A DNA stretch of 64,000 nt from a bacterium (GCA_024233545.1 JACKPL010000001.1:62001-126000); one strand, 5' to 3'; shown: positions 7,924 to 17,615, counted from the stretch's first letter. Made by a program: numbers and translations. The notes: a model not told the origin generated them from the sequence alone.

Positions 7924-9735
7924 TTATTCCGGTTGTTTTTTTTCTGCTTGATAACAAAGCCGTAAATTTTCTTTAATTTGAGCATCATTCGGATATACGT
8001 TCAGCATATTTTCATATGTTTCGATTGCGCGGGCGATGTTGCCGATGTGAAAGTAAACATATCCGAGGTTAAACATTCCTTCATAGGTAATTTTCAGCTG
8101 TGCCAGCCGCTCAAGGTAATATTTTGACTGGTTAAAATCGCCTTTCTTCATATAAAGGCGCGCAATAGCTATATACGACCCTTCATAGGAAGGATTGAGT
8201 TCCATTTCCTGAATAAACTCAGCCGCCGCTAATTCAATTTTACCCATTTTTTCATAAACGTTGCCTATGTTGAAGTGGGTAAAATGGCCGCCTGAACCAT
8301 GAGCAAGGTTACGTTGGTAACAGCGTAATGCTTTCTCATAGTCCCCGAGGTCCATGTATACGTTGCCGAGGTTATTGTAATCTTGGTTCAGTGAAGGGGA
8401 ATATTCGGAAAAAGGGATGAGAGAAAGCCCAAAAAGCGCTATGCCGGGGATCATAACTTCAGCCAGTTGTTTCCATTTTTTTGCAGAAATGAAATGGTAA
8501 GTGCGTTCAATTCCAATTGAAGCGGTTAAAATGAAAAAAGTAATAGAAGGAAGGCGGTAGCGGGATGTAACAAAAAAGAACGCGGTGGTAAAAAAGGTAA
8601 CGCATAAATAAAGAAACGGTATGTATGTTGACCGTTTGAATGGCAGTAACGCAGTAATTCCTGCGGCGAAAAATAATAAAATAATGTTCAGCCGGATCGG
8701 GAGTGCTGTAAGCGTATCGGAAAATTTTTTAAAGAAGTAAAAACTGTGATGGTTAGATACTTCAAATTGGTTAATCATGAGCATTATTTTTTTTAAGAAT
8801 AAAACGATGAATTCTAAAGGATGATGTACAGCGAATGCTATGCCTTTTTCAAACCAGAAACGAGAAACTTGACCGGGTGTGAGGGGTTTCTGAAGTGTTT
8901 GCTCAGCAACTTCTTTTGAGCTCACATATAACCGATGGTCCCACAACCCTGATTCTTTCGGCAAATGAAACATGCCGTTAGCTCCGTGGTGGTTTCCGAT
9001 ATAAAAATTGACGCCGCCATTGCTTGTAAGGAGCATGAATTCGCGGTTGAGCATATAATTAGTAATTGTACACGGCAGAATTGTTGCGCAAACCCATAAT
9101 GCAAGAAAACCGATGCGGCACAGCGCTTTTTACGCGATGGTTCCGTAAAGAAAATCCATAGTGGTGGAAAAAGGGCATAGCATAATTATATCCGGCTTGC
9201 CAAGAGCAGACAGCCCTAATAGAATTCCTGTGGCGGCGAGAAAACGTTTCTTGGTGCGTTGTGCGTAGAGTACCAGCATAAGACAGGAAAGATTAAGTGT
9301 AAAGAGGACTAAGGGAATCATCATTAAATCCCCTTCGAAATAGATAAATAATGGATAAACCGCCATAAGAAACGCCGCAATGCATGCCGCGCCGTAACCA
9401 GCAATTGCGAGCACGATATAATAACCGATGATACAGTTCATGACTCCTGTAAGCATTTGCACAATGCGCGGGCCGGCAAGGCTTTTTAACGGCGCATACG
9501 TTGCGGCAAGAAAATAGGGGTACACCGGACTGCTGTGAAACGATACTTCTTCGGGAAACAGTGTGCCGGCTAGAATCTCTTGTGCGCGGTCGAAATAAAT
9601 TTTTGCATCGCCGACAGGGTTTTCAAAAAAAGGAATCCGCGAAATTTCAATGAAATATGTTGTCCTCAAAATACAGGCGATGACAATACATACCATCAGC
9701 CAATGGCATCTGAGGAATAGAAGAATTTTTTTCAT
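7924..9735 (-). pseudogene. Membrane glycosyltransferase (PMT/ArnT-like) with C-terminal TPRs, interrupted by an in-frame TAA
   Basis: One reading frame of about 603 codons broken by a TAA at 9130-9132. Before the stop (201 residues from the ATG at 9735) is a polytopic N-terminus with NPVGDAKIYFDRA and SSPVYPYFLA, typical of the dolichyl-phosphate-mannose-mannosyltransferase/ArnT (GT39/GT83-like) family. After the stop the same frame continues without any shift: 25 codons, then MLNREFMLLTSNGGVNFYIGN, the family's periplasmic-loop signature, more membrane segments, and about four TPRs (from NLGNVYMDLGDYEKALRCY to the end). The start overlaps the folC stop by four bases (ATGA), so this is the third gene of accD-folC-GT. 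A single base change such as CAA to TAA explains the break. The part from an ATG at 9054 could be made separately but would lack the catalytic N-terminus. Confidence 0.82.
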
Positions 9736-11078
9736 CGATAATCCGATTGTACGTCATGAACTTTGAGCAAAGTCAGCTGCCTTCTTTTCAGCACATCTCC
9801 AATAAGGTAAAAAGAACCGCAAATGAGCAATACATCAGCAGAACTATTATTGCGGTTATTGAGAAAGATATCAAGTGTTTGTTCTGCGGAATACGAATCA
9901 TGTACAGGGCATTTGGTGTATAAACGGAACGTTTTTGCAAGTTCCAATGCTGAAAGTTTGCGTTCGGAAACCGGTTCTGTGCAAAAAATGACGTTGGCGA
10001 TCGGAGCAATAATCCGGCAAATGGAATCATAGTCTTTATCGCGGAGGACTCCAATAAGCAGTGCAATTTTTTTGTTGGGAAAAACGGTGAGGATCGTTTC
10101 TTTTAATTCAGCTATTCCTGCAGGGTTATGAGCAACGTCGACGATAATGGGCGGATCGGAACAGATTCGTTCGAACCTTCCGTTCAATTTAACTTTCATT
10201 AAGCCTTTTCTGATAAAGGTTTGAGCAGAACCGTAAAGTTTGCCGGAATCATGGCGCGAAAAAAAAGTGAGCGCCGCATGTATCGCCAAAGCGATGTTCT
10301 TACGCTGGTACGGCGCCGTGAGGTTCGTCGAAATGTTTGCCCATCGCTCGCACCCGCCTTCAAAATCAAATTCCTGCTTTATCGACGACGAAGCGGCAGG
10401 ATGAATACATGATTCGGAAATTGCCTGCATGACAGCGTTTTGCCGTGAGCATACCTCTTGAAATATTTCTAATACGGCGCGATCATTTGATGCAGTCAAG
10501 AAATGTGAATTCGGTTTGATGATTCCTGCTTTATCGCGGGCAATCTTATCAACGGTATCGCCGAGAAAACGGCAATGGTCGAGAGCGACGTTGGTGATTA
10601 TGGATATTACGGAATTAACGGCATTTGTGGCGTCGTATGTTCCTCCCATCCCTGTCTCCCACAAAACAATGTCAACTGCCTGATTATGAAAATAATCGAT
10701 CGCCATAATAGTTACTGCTTCGAAAAAAGTGGGTGTGTATCCATTGCGGGTAACTTCTTCTATGCTATTTTTTATACGGCTGGTGTAGCGGGCAAATTGA
10801 GACGGCGAGATCACTCGGTTATTGATTTTTAACCGTTCGCGCAATGAAACCAGATGCGGAGAGGTAAATACCCCTGTTTTCAAGCCAGCGGCAGTAAATA
10901 TAGCGTTAAGCAGAGCTGTTACCGAACCTTTTCCATTAGTGCCGGCTATATGGATGAATACCAATTCGTTTTGCGGGTTGTTTATTGTTGCCAAAAGGCG
11001 GCGTGTATTCTCCAAACCGAGTTTTGTTCCGCGTACTCGCAAGTCATAGAGGTACTGTTCAGCGTGTATGTAGTCCAT
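9732..11078 (-). CDS. folC: Folylpolyglutamate synthase / dihydrofolate synthase
   Basis: Mur-ligase-family enzyme that adds glutamate to dihydropteroate and/or folates, cytosolic. The ATP-binding loop GTNGKGS is at residues 46-52, followed by GVFTSPHLVSLRERLKIN; further on are the family segments LDHCRFLG and DKAGIIKP, then DVAHNPAGI in the ligase C-terminal domain. At 448 residues the length is normal. It lies 23 bases downstream of accD and overlaps the following glycosyltransferase by four bases. The accD-folC order is common in bacteria. Whether it has both activities or only one cannot be read from the sequence. Confidence 0.95.
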   Translation of the reverse strand: MDYIHAEQYLYDLRVRGTKLGLENTRRLLATINNPQNELVFIHIAGTNGKGSVTALLNAIFTAAGLKTGVFTSPHLVSLRERLKINNRVISPSQFARYTSRIKNSIEEVTRNGYTPTFFEAVTIMAIDYFHNQAVDIVLWETGMGGTYDATNAVNSVISIITNVALDHCRFLGDTVDKIARDKAGIIKPNSHFLTASNDRAVLEIFQEVCSRQNAVMQAISESCIHPAASSSIKQEFDFEGGCERWANISTNLTAPYQRKNIALAIHAALTFFSRHDSGKLYGSAQTFIRKGLMKVKLNGRFERICSDPPIIVDVAHNPAGIAELKETILTVFPNKKIALLIGVLRDKDYDSICRIIAPIANVIFCTEPVSERKLSALELAKTFRLYTKCPVHDSYSAEQTLDIFLNNRNNSSADVLLICGSFYLIGDVLKRRQLTLLKVHDVQSDYR

Positions 11079-11101
11079 GTAAAAAGCTATATGTACGGGT
11101 G

Positions 11102-12181
11102 TTACGGTTTTCCAACCGGTTTAGATTCAATAGTTATTTTTTGTGTATGCGGTTGATCGGAACTCTTTTTTCTGCCGTTTTTTTCTATGGTGATTTTTGC
11201 AGATGGCGTTCCATGCGATTTAACCGGATGCGCTGTTTTGATAACAGGTGATTTTTTATCGCCAAATGATTGCTGGGTATCGGATGGCTTAACGGCAGGC
11301 GTTTGTTTCTCCGGTTGTTCAGGTTTTGATCCGTTAAGAGTGTCATGCATGAGGAAATTCAGAATAAATCCGAGTGTGTTGCGCATATCTTTTCTTTCGA
11401 TGATCATGTCAATCATGCCGTGTTCAAGTAAAAATTCGGATTTTTGAAATCCATCGGGCAGGTCTTGTTTGATTGTTTGCTGAATAACGCGCGGGCCGGC
11501 AAAGCCGATGAGGGCTTTCGGTTCTGCGATGATAATATCGCCGAGCGTAGCAAAACTTGCAGTTGTACCGCCGGTTGTCGGGTGGGTGAGAATCGAAATA
11601 AACGGTAAATTTGCGGTGCGCAACCGGCCGAGAGCGGCGCTTGTTTTTGCCATTTGCATGAGGCTCAATGTTGATTCCTGCATACGCGCTCCGCCTGATG
11701 AACTGAGAATGATAACAGGCAGTTTATTATCGACGGCATATTCAATAATTCGCGTAATTTTTTCTCCGACAACGGATCCCATGCTTCCGCCCATGTAGGC
11801 AAAGTCCATGATTCCCAATCCGACATCAATTGAATGAATTTTTCCTGTTCCGGTAATAACTGCGTCTTTTAAACCCGTGCTTGCTTGCGCTTCTTTCTGG
11901 CGTTTTGCATAGGGTTTTGAGTCGATGAAATTAAGGGGGTCTCCTGATTGCAGGTTCTCAAACATCTCGGTGAAGGTGCCTTCGTCTACCAATGATTTTA
12001 TCCGCTGTTTGGAGCCAAGCGGATAGAGGAAACTGCATTTTGGGCATGCCATAAGATTCTCTTCAATTTCTTTCTTATGTACTATGGCTTCGCAGTTCTT
12101 GCATTTAATCCATAAACCTTGTGGAATATCTTTCTTTTTACCAAATATTTTAAGATAATTAGGCCTGCTGAATAAAGACAT
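11102..12181 (-). CDS. accD: Acetyl-CoA carboxylase carboxyltransferase beta subunit
   Basis: Beta subunit of the carboxyltransferase that makes malonyl-CoA for fatty-acid synthesis, acting with AccA. The N-terminal zinc ribbon has Cys27, Cys30, Cys46 and Cys49. The crotonase-like core has SSSGGARMQEST, THPTTGGTTASFA and GFAGPRVI. The ATG at 12181 is preferred over an upstream in-frame ATG at 12232 because GGGAGGAG sits just before it and the family starts at MSLFxRP. After about residue 285 comes a lysine/proline/threonine-rich tail of some 75 residues that is not part of the family core and contains a near-repeat KITIE. A 16-base palindrome abuts the ribosome site. First gene of accD-folC-GT. 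Confidence 0.95.
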   Translation of the reverse strand: MSLFSRPNYLKIFGKKKDIPQGLWIKCKNCEAIVHKKEIEENLMACPKCSFLYPLGSKQRIKSLVDEGTFTEMFENLQSGDPLNFIDSKPYAKRQKEAQASTGLKDAVITGTGKIHSIDVGLGIMDFAYMGGSMGSVVGEKITRIIEYAVDNKLPVIILSSSGGARMQESTLSLMQMAKTSAALGRLRTANLPFISILTHPTTGGTTASFATLGDIIIAEPKALIGFAGPRVIQQTIKQDLPDGFQKSEFLLEHGMIDMIIERKDMRNTLGFILNFLMHDTLNGSKPEQPEKQTPAVKPSDTQQSFGDKKSPVIKTAHPVKSHGTPSAKITIEKNGRKKSSDQPHTQKITIESKPVGKP

Positions 12182-12192
12182 CGAACTCCTCC

Positions 12193-12208
12193 CTTCGGAA
12201 ATCCGAAG
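12193..12208. repeat. Palindrome abutting the accD ribosome site
   Basis: CTTCGGA and TCCGAAG with a two-base centre. On the accD strand the 3' arm runs directly into GGGAGGAG, the ribosome site. It could be an operator or a hairpin that affects translation; neither is proven. Confidence 0.45.
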
Positions 12209-12365
12209 TTGAAAAAAGAATTGTTTGGGCAATTGTTAAATTCTCGTTATTATAATTGACAAACTGAAAATAAGTCAATAAAAAGTATCTGTTAAAACGC
12301 CATAATATATGTTGTCAATGATTGTTCCTATAATAAAAAATAGTTACTTGTAATCGGGATTAAAC

Positions 12366-13412
12366 ATGAAAATCCATATCAATGCTCGTTCCGGATTAGG
12401 TGATTCGGTATATTTTCTATCTGTTTTGCAGTCGATTGTTCAAACAAACAAAGAACTATGTCTGTCGTTATTCTGCTGGAATGCCGGAGTCGAATTATTT
12501 GGAATGCTTGAACCTAAGCCTGCCATCATAAATGCTAACGATATAGTGTCTGTATTGGGAAAAACTCATTATAAACATGATACAGCGGGCGTATCGGTTT
12601 TCGATACTATCGGGCATGTCGACTATTACATCGATTTACAGCCGTCGGAACGGTACCGAGCGGAAGTTCTTGCGGTTGATGCAAAGGTTAAAATTGCCGT
12701 CAACCCCGAACCGTCATGCGAATCACTGTATGGACACTGTTTTAAAACACATGAAGGCGAACATATTCTTCAAACATACCGCCGGATGGCATCTGCCCTT
12801 TTTTCAATAATGGACTATATCGAGCCCGGCAGATTTGTTGTATCTAACGAAATGTCTCATAAGATTGATAAAAGCATCGCATTGTTACAGCGCGGTGCAG
12901 ACCGCCCTATTGTCTGCATTCATCCGGGTGCAAAGGATTTGTTTAAATTGTGGGATGTGCGCCGGTGGGGCGCCGTAGTCAACTGGCTGGTCGATACGTA
13001 TAACTTTCTGCCTGTCATCATAGGGTCATCACTGCGGTTTGCGGGGCGGTTGCCGATTCTGGACATCCCATCAGCAGAAGCGATTCAGCGATTATCATAT
13101 GACCGGTCGTTTAATTTTGCGGGCAATACTGACAGCGTAGAGTGTTTAATTGCTTTAATACAACGGTGCCAGTTGTATGTAGGGCTTGATACCGGCCCGA
13201 CACATATTGCCGCGGCGTGTAGTGTGCCGACGGTGGAATTGTTTAAAATTCAGACGCCTCATCAGTTTTCAACATGGCGTATTCAGGGTAATAATACGTG
13301 TGTTATTCCTGCTGACAGCATGGATAGGCTGACTGATACTCAGGTCATTTCTACAGTATCTCAATGGGATATATTTAAAACGCATTTTTCTCCAATTACG
13401 CGTCGGGGTTAA
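12366..13412 (+). CDS. Glycosyltransferase family 9 (heptosyltransferase-like)
   Basis: GT9-type transferase, 348 residues, expected to add a heptose or related sugar to lipopolysaccharide core or another surface glycan at the cytoplasmic face. The N-terminus INARSGLGDSVYFLSVL is the GT9 acceptor-side loop. The C-terminal half has IHPGAKDLFKLW, FAGNTDSVECLIALI and YVGLDTGPTHIAAACSVPTVELF, the ADP-sugar-binding signature of the family. It is divergent from accD across a 184-base A/T-rich gap and its end overlaps the convergent nitrilase-family gene by 17 bases. The exact sugar is not predictable. Confidence 0.85.
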   Translation: MKIHINARSGLGDSVYFLSVLQSIVQTNKELCLSLFCWNAGVELFGMLEPKPAIINANDIVSVLGKTHYKHDTAGVSVFDTIGHVDYYIDLQPSERYRAEVLAVDAKVKIAVNPEPSCESLYGHCFKTHEGEHILQTYRRMASALFSIMDYIEPGRFVVSNEMSHKIDKSIALLQRGADRPIVCIHPGAKDLFKLWDVRRWGAVVNWLVDTYNFLPVIIGSSLRFAGRLPILDIPSAEAIQRLSYDRSFNFAGNTDSVECLIALIQRCQLYVGLDTGPTHIAAACSVPTVELFKIQTPHQFSTWRIQGNNTCVIPADSMDRLTDTQVISTVSQWDIFKTHFSPITRRG

Positions 13413-14202
13413 AAAGCCGAATATGTCCCAATGAAGGCAGAGTCCTTCGAACCCGTTCGGTAAACGCAGGGTCAATTTGAGCGTAAATTATTGAGGGGGA
13501 AGTATCCGATGCGCACGCTATGACTGTTCCCCACGGATCAACAATCGCAGACCTTCCGTAACTTTGGTTTCCGTCGTATTTCGTGCCGCATTGGTTTGGT
13601 GCAAGGATATAGACACCGTTTTCGATTGCCCGTGCTTGGAGCAACGGAATCCAATGGTCTTTGCCGGTTATCAGGCTGAAGTTCGACGGAACTGCTACAA
13701 TAGTGCTTCCCATATGGGCTAAATAGCGGTACAATTCGGGGAACCGTACATCGTAGCAGATGCTCATGCCGATTACGCCGAATGGTGTTTTGATGGCGGT
13801 TATGTTTTCGCCGGGCAAGGTGTATGAGGATTCATTGAATTCTTGGGAATTCCCTAATGCCGCGTCGAAAAGATGTATTTTTCGGTAAGAAGCGATGACA
13901 TTTCCCTGCGGATTGATCATGATAGAAGTATTATATATTTTGTTCTGAGTTGTTTTTTCAGGAAAAGAACCGGCGAGAATGTAGAGGGAGTTCTGTTGCG
14001 CACAAGTTCTCACCGCCTCAATCTCAGGAGATTGAAGCGTAAACGAGATGGTTTTGTCCTGTCCGATGTAGAGCATATTTTCGGGCAAAACAACAAGTTC
14101 GGCATTGTTATGAGCGGCGCGCTCAATACAGTCAATAACTAATGAGAGATTATCGGAAACAATTTGCTGTGAATCGATTTGAACAATGCCGACGGTATGC
14201 AT
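13396..14202 (-). CDS. Carbon-nitrogen hydrolase (nitrilase superfamily, Nit1-like)
   Basis: Nitrilase-superfamily amidase, 268 residues. The catalytic triad is visible: Glu in VVLPENML, Lys in YRKIHLFD and Cys in SICYDVRFPELYR. The KIHLFD and CYDVRFPE sequences are those of the Nit1/Nit2 branch, whose characterised members remove the amide from deaminated glutathione or act as omega-amidase. AGAGGAAA precedes the ATG. The gene stands alone, converging on the GT9 gene with a 17-base overlap and divergent from rpmB. Substrate assignment is inference from the branch. Confidence 0.85.
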   Translation of the reverse strand: MHTVGIVQIDSQQIVSDNLSLVIDCIERAAHNNAELVVLPENMLYIGQDKTISFTLQSPEIEAVRTCAQQNSLYILAGSFPEKTTQNKIYNTSIMINPQGNVIASYRKIHLFDAALGNSQEFNESSYTLPGENITAIKTPFGVIGMSICYDVRFPELYRYLAHMGSTIVAVPSNFSLITGKDHWIPLLQARAIENGVYILAPNQCGTKYDGNQSYGRSAIVDPWGTVIACASDTSPSIIYAQIDPAFTERVRRTLPSLGHIRLFNPDA

Positions 14203-14313
14203 AATGAAGTTTCCTCTGAATTAGAATAATTTTTAGGTTGATTTTTTATAGTTGATACTATATCATATCATTCATTTTCTAATAAACGTTAAATTTTCAA
14301 GGGAGAAAACCTT

Positions 14314-14544
14314 ATGTCTAAAATCTGTGGAGTATGCGGAAAAGGGCCGCAAGCCGGACGAACCATAGCGCGGCGCGGGTTGGCAAAAAAGAAAGGCGGC
14401 GTAGGTAAAAATATTACCGGCGTGACCAAAAGGCGTTTTTTGCCGAATTTACAGAGTATCAAAGTCTTATTGAATAACGGCACCATTAAGCGTATGAAAG
14501 TATGCGCTTCCTGTATACGAGGCGGGAAAATCGCTAAACCATAA
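14314..14544 (+). CDS. rpmB: Large ribosomal subunit protein bL28
   Basis: Ribosomal protein bL28, 76 residues, full length. It keeps SKICGVCGKGPQAG at the N-terminus and a C-terminal CASCIRGGKI, so it is the zinc-binding (two CxxC) form. AGGGAGAA precedes the ATG. It is a single-gene unit with its own terminator. Confidence 0.97.
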   Translation: MSKICGVCGKGPQAGRTIARRGLAKKKGGVGKNITGVTKRRFLPNLQSIKVLLNNGTIKRMKVCASCIRGGKIAKP

Positions 14545-14560
14545 TTGTATAGTGTTATTT

Positions 14561-14600
14561 AAAAGCGCTTTTTTACCCAGTGTGAAAAAGCGCTTTTTCG
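14561..14600 (+). terminator. Rho-independent terminator after rpmB
   Basis: AAAAGCGCTTTTTT and GAAAAAGCGCTTTTT form a strong stem with a short loop and a trailing T-run, starting 16 bases after the rpmB stop. Confidence 0.85.
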
Positions 14601-14626
14601 TGTGTCGGCATAGAATATGTATCTAT

Positions 14627-14655
14627 TTGATATATAGAAATTTGTGCCATATAAT
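14627..14655 (+). promoter_or_regulatory. Sigma-70-type promoter of the signalling operon
   Basis: TTGATA (14627-14632) and a perfect TATAAT (14650-14655) separated by 17 bases, just after the rpmB terminator. It would give a leader of about 165 bases before the receiver-HATPase gene. That leader holds a perfect 7-bp hairpin GCAGAAA/TTTCTGC at 14772-14788, about 37 bases before the ATG. Confidence 0.65.
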
Positions 14656-14825
14656 AAATCATATCAAAAGAGCAAATCCTTTTTGAAAGAACCTTCTGTT
14701 TCAATCCTTGGTATTCCTTCTAAAAAAATAAAGTAAAATGTTTATACGAAATGCCGATATTTTCTCTGAAAGCAGAAACTATTTCTGCATGAAAAGATAA
14801 AACATGAATCAGGCGTAGTATTAAA

Positions 14826-15647
14826 ATGGTCAATACCTCTGGAAATGTGCTTGTTGTAGATGATGACAAATTGATATGCAATCTGCTTCAAGATGTCTTG
14901 ATGCGAAACAATGTATCTACCATGACAGCGCTCAATGGGGAAGAGGCGCTGAGCATTATCAATTCGTCTCATAGTATTGATATGGTTCTTACTGATGTGA
15001 ACATGCCGGGTATGACCGGTTTAACGTTGATGCAAAGGATTAAAGGGATATCTCCCGATCTTCCCGTCGTCGTAATGACCGGTTTCGGTACTGAGCAGAT
15101 TGCAGTAAAGGCATTGCTCGCAGGGGCATATAATTTTTGCCGTAAACCTTTTGATATAAACGAAATTACCACAATCGTTAAGAAAGGTTTGGATTTACGG
15201 CGAAATTCAATGCGGGAGAAAGAAGTTATTCCTTTCCTTAAAGTTCAGCTCCATTTCGAAATTCCCAGCGATATCGGGTTTGTACGCAGTATTGTAAACC
15301 ACATTCAAAGAGAATGCGGCAGGCTTGGATTCCCGGAAGATGTGTTCTTGATGAGAGTAAAACTTGCACTCGACGAAGCGCTAGCAAACGCTATCAAGCA
15401 CGGCAATAAAAATGACTTTTCAAAGGCGGTTGGTATAAAAGCAGAAATTTCTACAAAAAAAATAACCATAGAAATTACAGACCAGGGTTCGGGGTTCGAC
15501 ATTTCACGGGTGCCTGATCCGCTTGACCCCAAAAACCTGCTTGTTGAAGGCGGAAGAGGGCTACTCCTTATGGGGCTCTATATGGACAGCCTCGAATTTA
15601 ATGAAAATGGCACTAAAGTAAAAATGACAAAAAATGCTCAATCGTAG
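14826..15647 (+). CDS. Response regulator with C-terminal anti-sigma-type HATPase domain
   Basis: Two-domain cytosolic signalling protein, 273 residues. Residues 1-120 are a receiver domain with the acidic pocket Asp12-14, phospho-acceptor Asp57 (VLTDVNMPG) and Lys in CRKPFD. Residues about 140-270 are a GHKL ATPase of the RsbW/SpoIIAB type: N box DEALANAIKHGN (about 182-193), DQGSGFD (about 219) and GGRGLLLM (about 242). There is no DHp or phospho-histidine domain, so it is a serine/threonine-kinase-like switch controlled by phosphorylation. The next gene encodes an STAS antagonist, the expected partner. The ribosome site is weak. First gene behind the promoter at 14627-14655. Confidence 0.88.
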   Translation: MVNTSGNVLVVDDDKLICNLLQDVLMRNNVSTMTALNGEEALSIINSSHSIDMVLTDVNMPGMTGLTLMQRIKGISPDLPVVVMTGFGTEQIAVKALLAGAYNFCRKPFDINEITTIVKKGLDLRRNSMREKEVIPFLKVQLHFEIPSDIGFVRSIVNHIQRECGRLGFPEDVFLMRVKLALDEALANAIKHGNKNDFSKAVGIKAEISTKKITIEITDQGSGFDISRVPDPLDPKNLLVEGGRGLLLMGLYMDSLEFNENGTKVKMTKNAQS

Positions 15648-15686
15648 CAATACCTGTTTCACAAAAAGTAAATGGAGGAATAAATA

Positions 15687-16019
15687 ATGGAAATTACAAC
15701 GAGAGAAAATGTAGAAATCTCAATCGTTGCTCTCAATGGCGAGTTGGATAACGAAAGCGCAGAATTATTGCGGGAAAATGTTGAGCAATTGATCAATGAA
15801 GGGAAAGTAAATATTATTCTTAATTTTGAAAATTTGAGTTACAGCAATAGTGCAGGTTTACGGGAATTGATTGCACTCTATAAACTGGCAAACTCGAAAG
15901 GCGGCGACCTCAAATTGTGCTGTCTTCAGGCCCAGATTGAGGATTTGTTCAGTTTTACAAACCTGAAAAAAATATTCAGTATTTATCAGGATGAAAATGA
16001 AGCAATTGCCAGCTTCTAA
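15687..16019 (+). CDS. STAS-domain anti-sigma factor antagonist-like protein
   Basis: A 110-residue single STAS domain, the SpoIIAA/RsbV fold. The region ILNFENLSYSNSAGLRELI holds the usual phospho-acceptor loop; Ser55 is present, while the Asp that normally precedes it is Asn54 and the next position is Ala56 instead of Ser/Thr. Characterised relatives are switched by an HATPase serine kinase, and the protein encoded immediately upstream has such a domain. GGAGG precedes the ATG. No sigma factor or classical anti-sigma gene is next to it, so the target is unknown; it may act in a partner-switch that feeds other outputs. Confidence 0.86.
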   Translation: MEITTRENVEISIVALNGELDNESAELLRENVEQLINEGKVNIILNFENLSYSNSAGLRELIALYKLANSKGGDLKLCCLQAQIEDLFSFTNLKKIFSIYQDENEAIASF

Positions 16020-16081
16020 AAGCCGTTCGCAGTATCCCTGTAGAAACATACGCGTTTCAGCACAACTAACAAGGTGATAGA

Positions 16082-17515
16082 ATGGCAGACGCTCAGTTTG
16101 ATTCTCAAGTTTTTAATGAGCAAAAAACGACACAGTTCGCAGTCAATATATCAAAAGACCGTTTTACTGCAACGCTGGATGTCTATCCGAAGGATGGAAT
16201 GCCCTTTGATGTATCTCCATTTGAGCTCAAACAAATACTTAAAAAAAACGGGGTGGTTAATGGCGTTCAGATAAATGCGTTAGGTGAAATTTCCCGCCAG
16301 CTTGCACAATCAGGTGAAAACATTCAGGATGCAGTAGTTGCAAAAGGCATAATGCCTATAGACGGCAAAGACCATCGAATTGAATATGTTGTGGATACTA
16401 TTTCAAAATCAATAGGCAAACGAAATGAAGACGGTTCAATTGATTATCGCCAGCGGGAATCGATTGTAAAAGTCATCAAAGGGCAAATTATTGCGTACTA
16501 CCATGAAGCTACTAACGGGCTGGACGGTATGACTGTTGATGGAAAGGTAGTGCGTGCCCAAGTCGGGAAAAGCAAAAAAGTTGAACTTGAAAATGTTGAA
16601 TATGTTGAACATGAAAAATTGTTCAAAGCCATGGAAGACGGACAGTTGATGGCTCGTGAAACCAGCATCAAAGTTCAAACTGTCCAGACAATAGAAGGCG
16701 ATGTTGATTTTGATTCGGGATGTGTCGATTTTCCCGGTACGGTCATTATTAAAGGATGTGTCCTTCCCAATTTTTATGTTAAAGCCCGCGGAGATATTTT
16801 AGTCAATAAAACGATTACCGATGCGCACATCGAGTCAATCGGCGATGTAAAGGTACGTGAGGGGATATGCGGTTCGCATAAATGCATCATTGAGTGCGGC
16901 GGAAGCGTATATACAAATTATGTCCAGAATTCTTGTATCATTTGCCGTAACGATGTAATTATCAAAAAAGCATCATACTTTAGCCATATCATGGCAGAAA
17001 AAAAGATAGCTATCGGCAGTCAGGTATTGGGCGGTTCCCTTTCTGCCGAAAAAGAAATTGAAATTAAAGATGTCGGTTCAAATACCGGCGGAGAAACACT
17101 CCTTGAAGCAGGCATGTATATAAGCAGTAAAAATAAATTGAAACAGCTCAATGAACAGATTGAATTTTGCGAAACGAACCGAGAGAAAATCGAGCGTTTA
17201 ATTGGCGGCGATATATGCAGTAAATCTCGTGAAGAGCTAAAACTTCTGTTTGGTGAAAATTTCGCAGAAATTGAAAAAGTCCTTGATCTTATGGGACAAC
17301 TTGAAGTTCAAAAAAAAGAACTGTATGATGAACGGAAAAAAATTCTTAACAAAGCATCTGTTCCGTATCCTGCGTATATAAAAATTCGCGGAACGGCATA
17401 TCCCGGAACAAAAATCGTTCTAAAGGGTTTGAAATATACTGTAGAAGAAGAAATGAAGTTTGTCCGGTTTTATATCGATGAAAAAGAAAACAGGCTTAAG
17501 TGGACTTCTTTATAA
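16082..17515 (+). CDS. FapA/DUF342-family protein
   Basis: A 477-residue protein of the FapA (DUF342) family. The N-terminal part (about 1-170) is the family's first domain with GIMPIDGKDHRIEY and the TVDGKVVRA segment. The middle (about 200-340) is a right-handed beta-helix-like repeat region with IEGDVDFDSGCVDFPGTVIIKG and successive V/I-rich short repeats. It ends in a coiled coil (about 350-420) and a small beta domain (PYPAYIKIRGTAYPGTKIVL). FapA-type proteins are polymerising or scaffold proteins often encoded near motility and chemotaxis genes in other bacteria. AAGGTGA lies before the ATG. Biochemical role is unproven here. Confidence 0.82.
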   Translation: MADAQFDSQVFNEQKTTQFAVNISKDRFTATLDVYPKDGMPFDVSPFELKQILKKNGVVNGVQINALGEISRQLAQSGENIQDAVVAKGIMPIDGKDHRIEYVVDTISKSIGKRNEDGSIDYRQRESIVKVIKGQIIAYYHEATNGLDGMTVDGKVVRAQVGKSKKVELENVEYVEHEKLFKAMEDGQLMARETSIKVQTVQTIEGDVDFDSGCVDFPGTVIIKGCVLPNFYVKARGDILVNKTITDAHIESIGDVKVREGICGSHKCIIECGGSVYTNYVQNSCIICRNDVIIKKASYFSHIMAEKKIAIGSQVLGGSLSAEKEIEIKDVGSNTGGETLLEAGMYISSKNKLKQLNEQIEFCETNREKIERLIGGDICSKSREELKLLFGENFAEIEKVLDLMGQLEVQKKELYDERKKILNKASVPYPAYIKIRGTAYPGTKIVLKGLKYTVEEEMKFVRFYIDEKENRLKWTSL

Positions 17516-17615
17516 AAAATAGTTTTCTCGAACAAGAAGAAATACTGTGTATTGTGCGAATGCGGCCTGATAGAAATAGCGAACTGAAAACAATGGTGCG
17601 TTACGGAGCTTTCGT

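Noticed and set aside
8922..9104. ORF on the minus strand inside the glycosyltransferase break
   Set aside because: It is in another frame and has no family sequence; the real frame continues through the stop.
12313..12335. TTGTCA and TATAAT as a promoter for the GT9 gene
   Set aside because: Spacing is only 11 bases, too short for a sigma-70 promoter.
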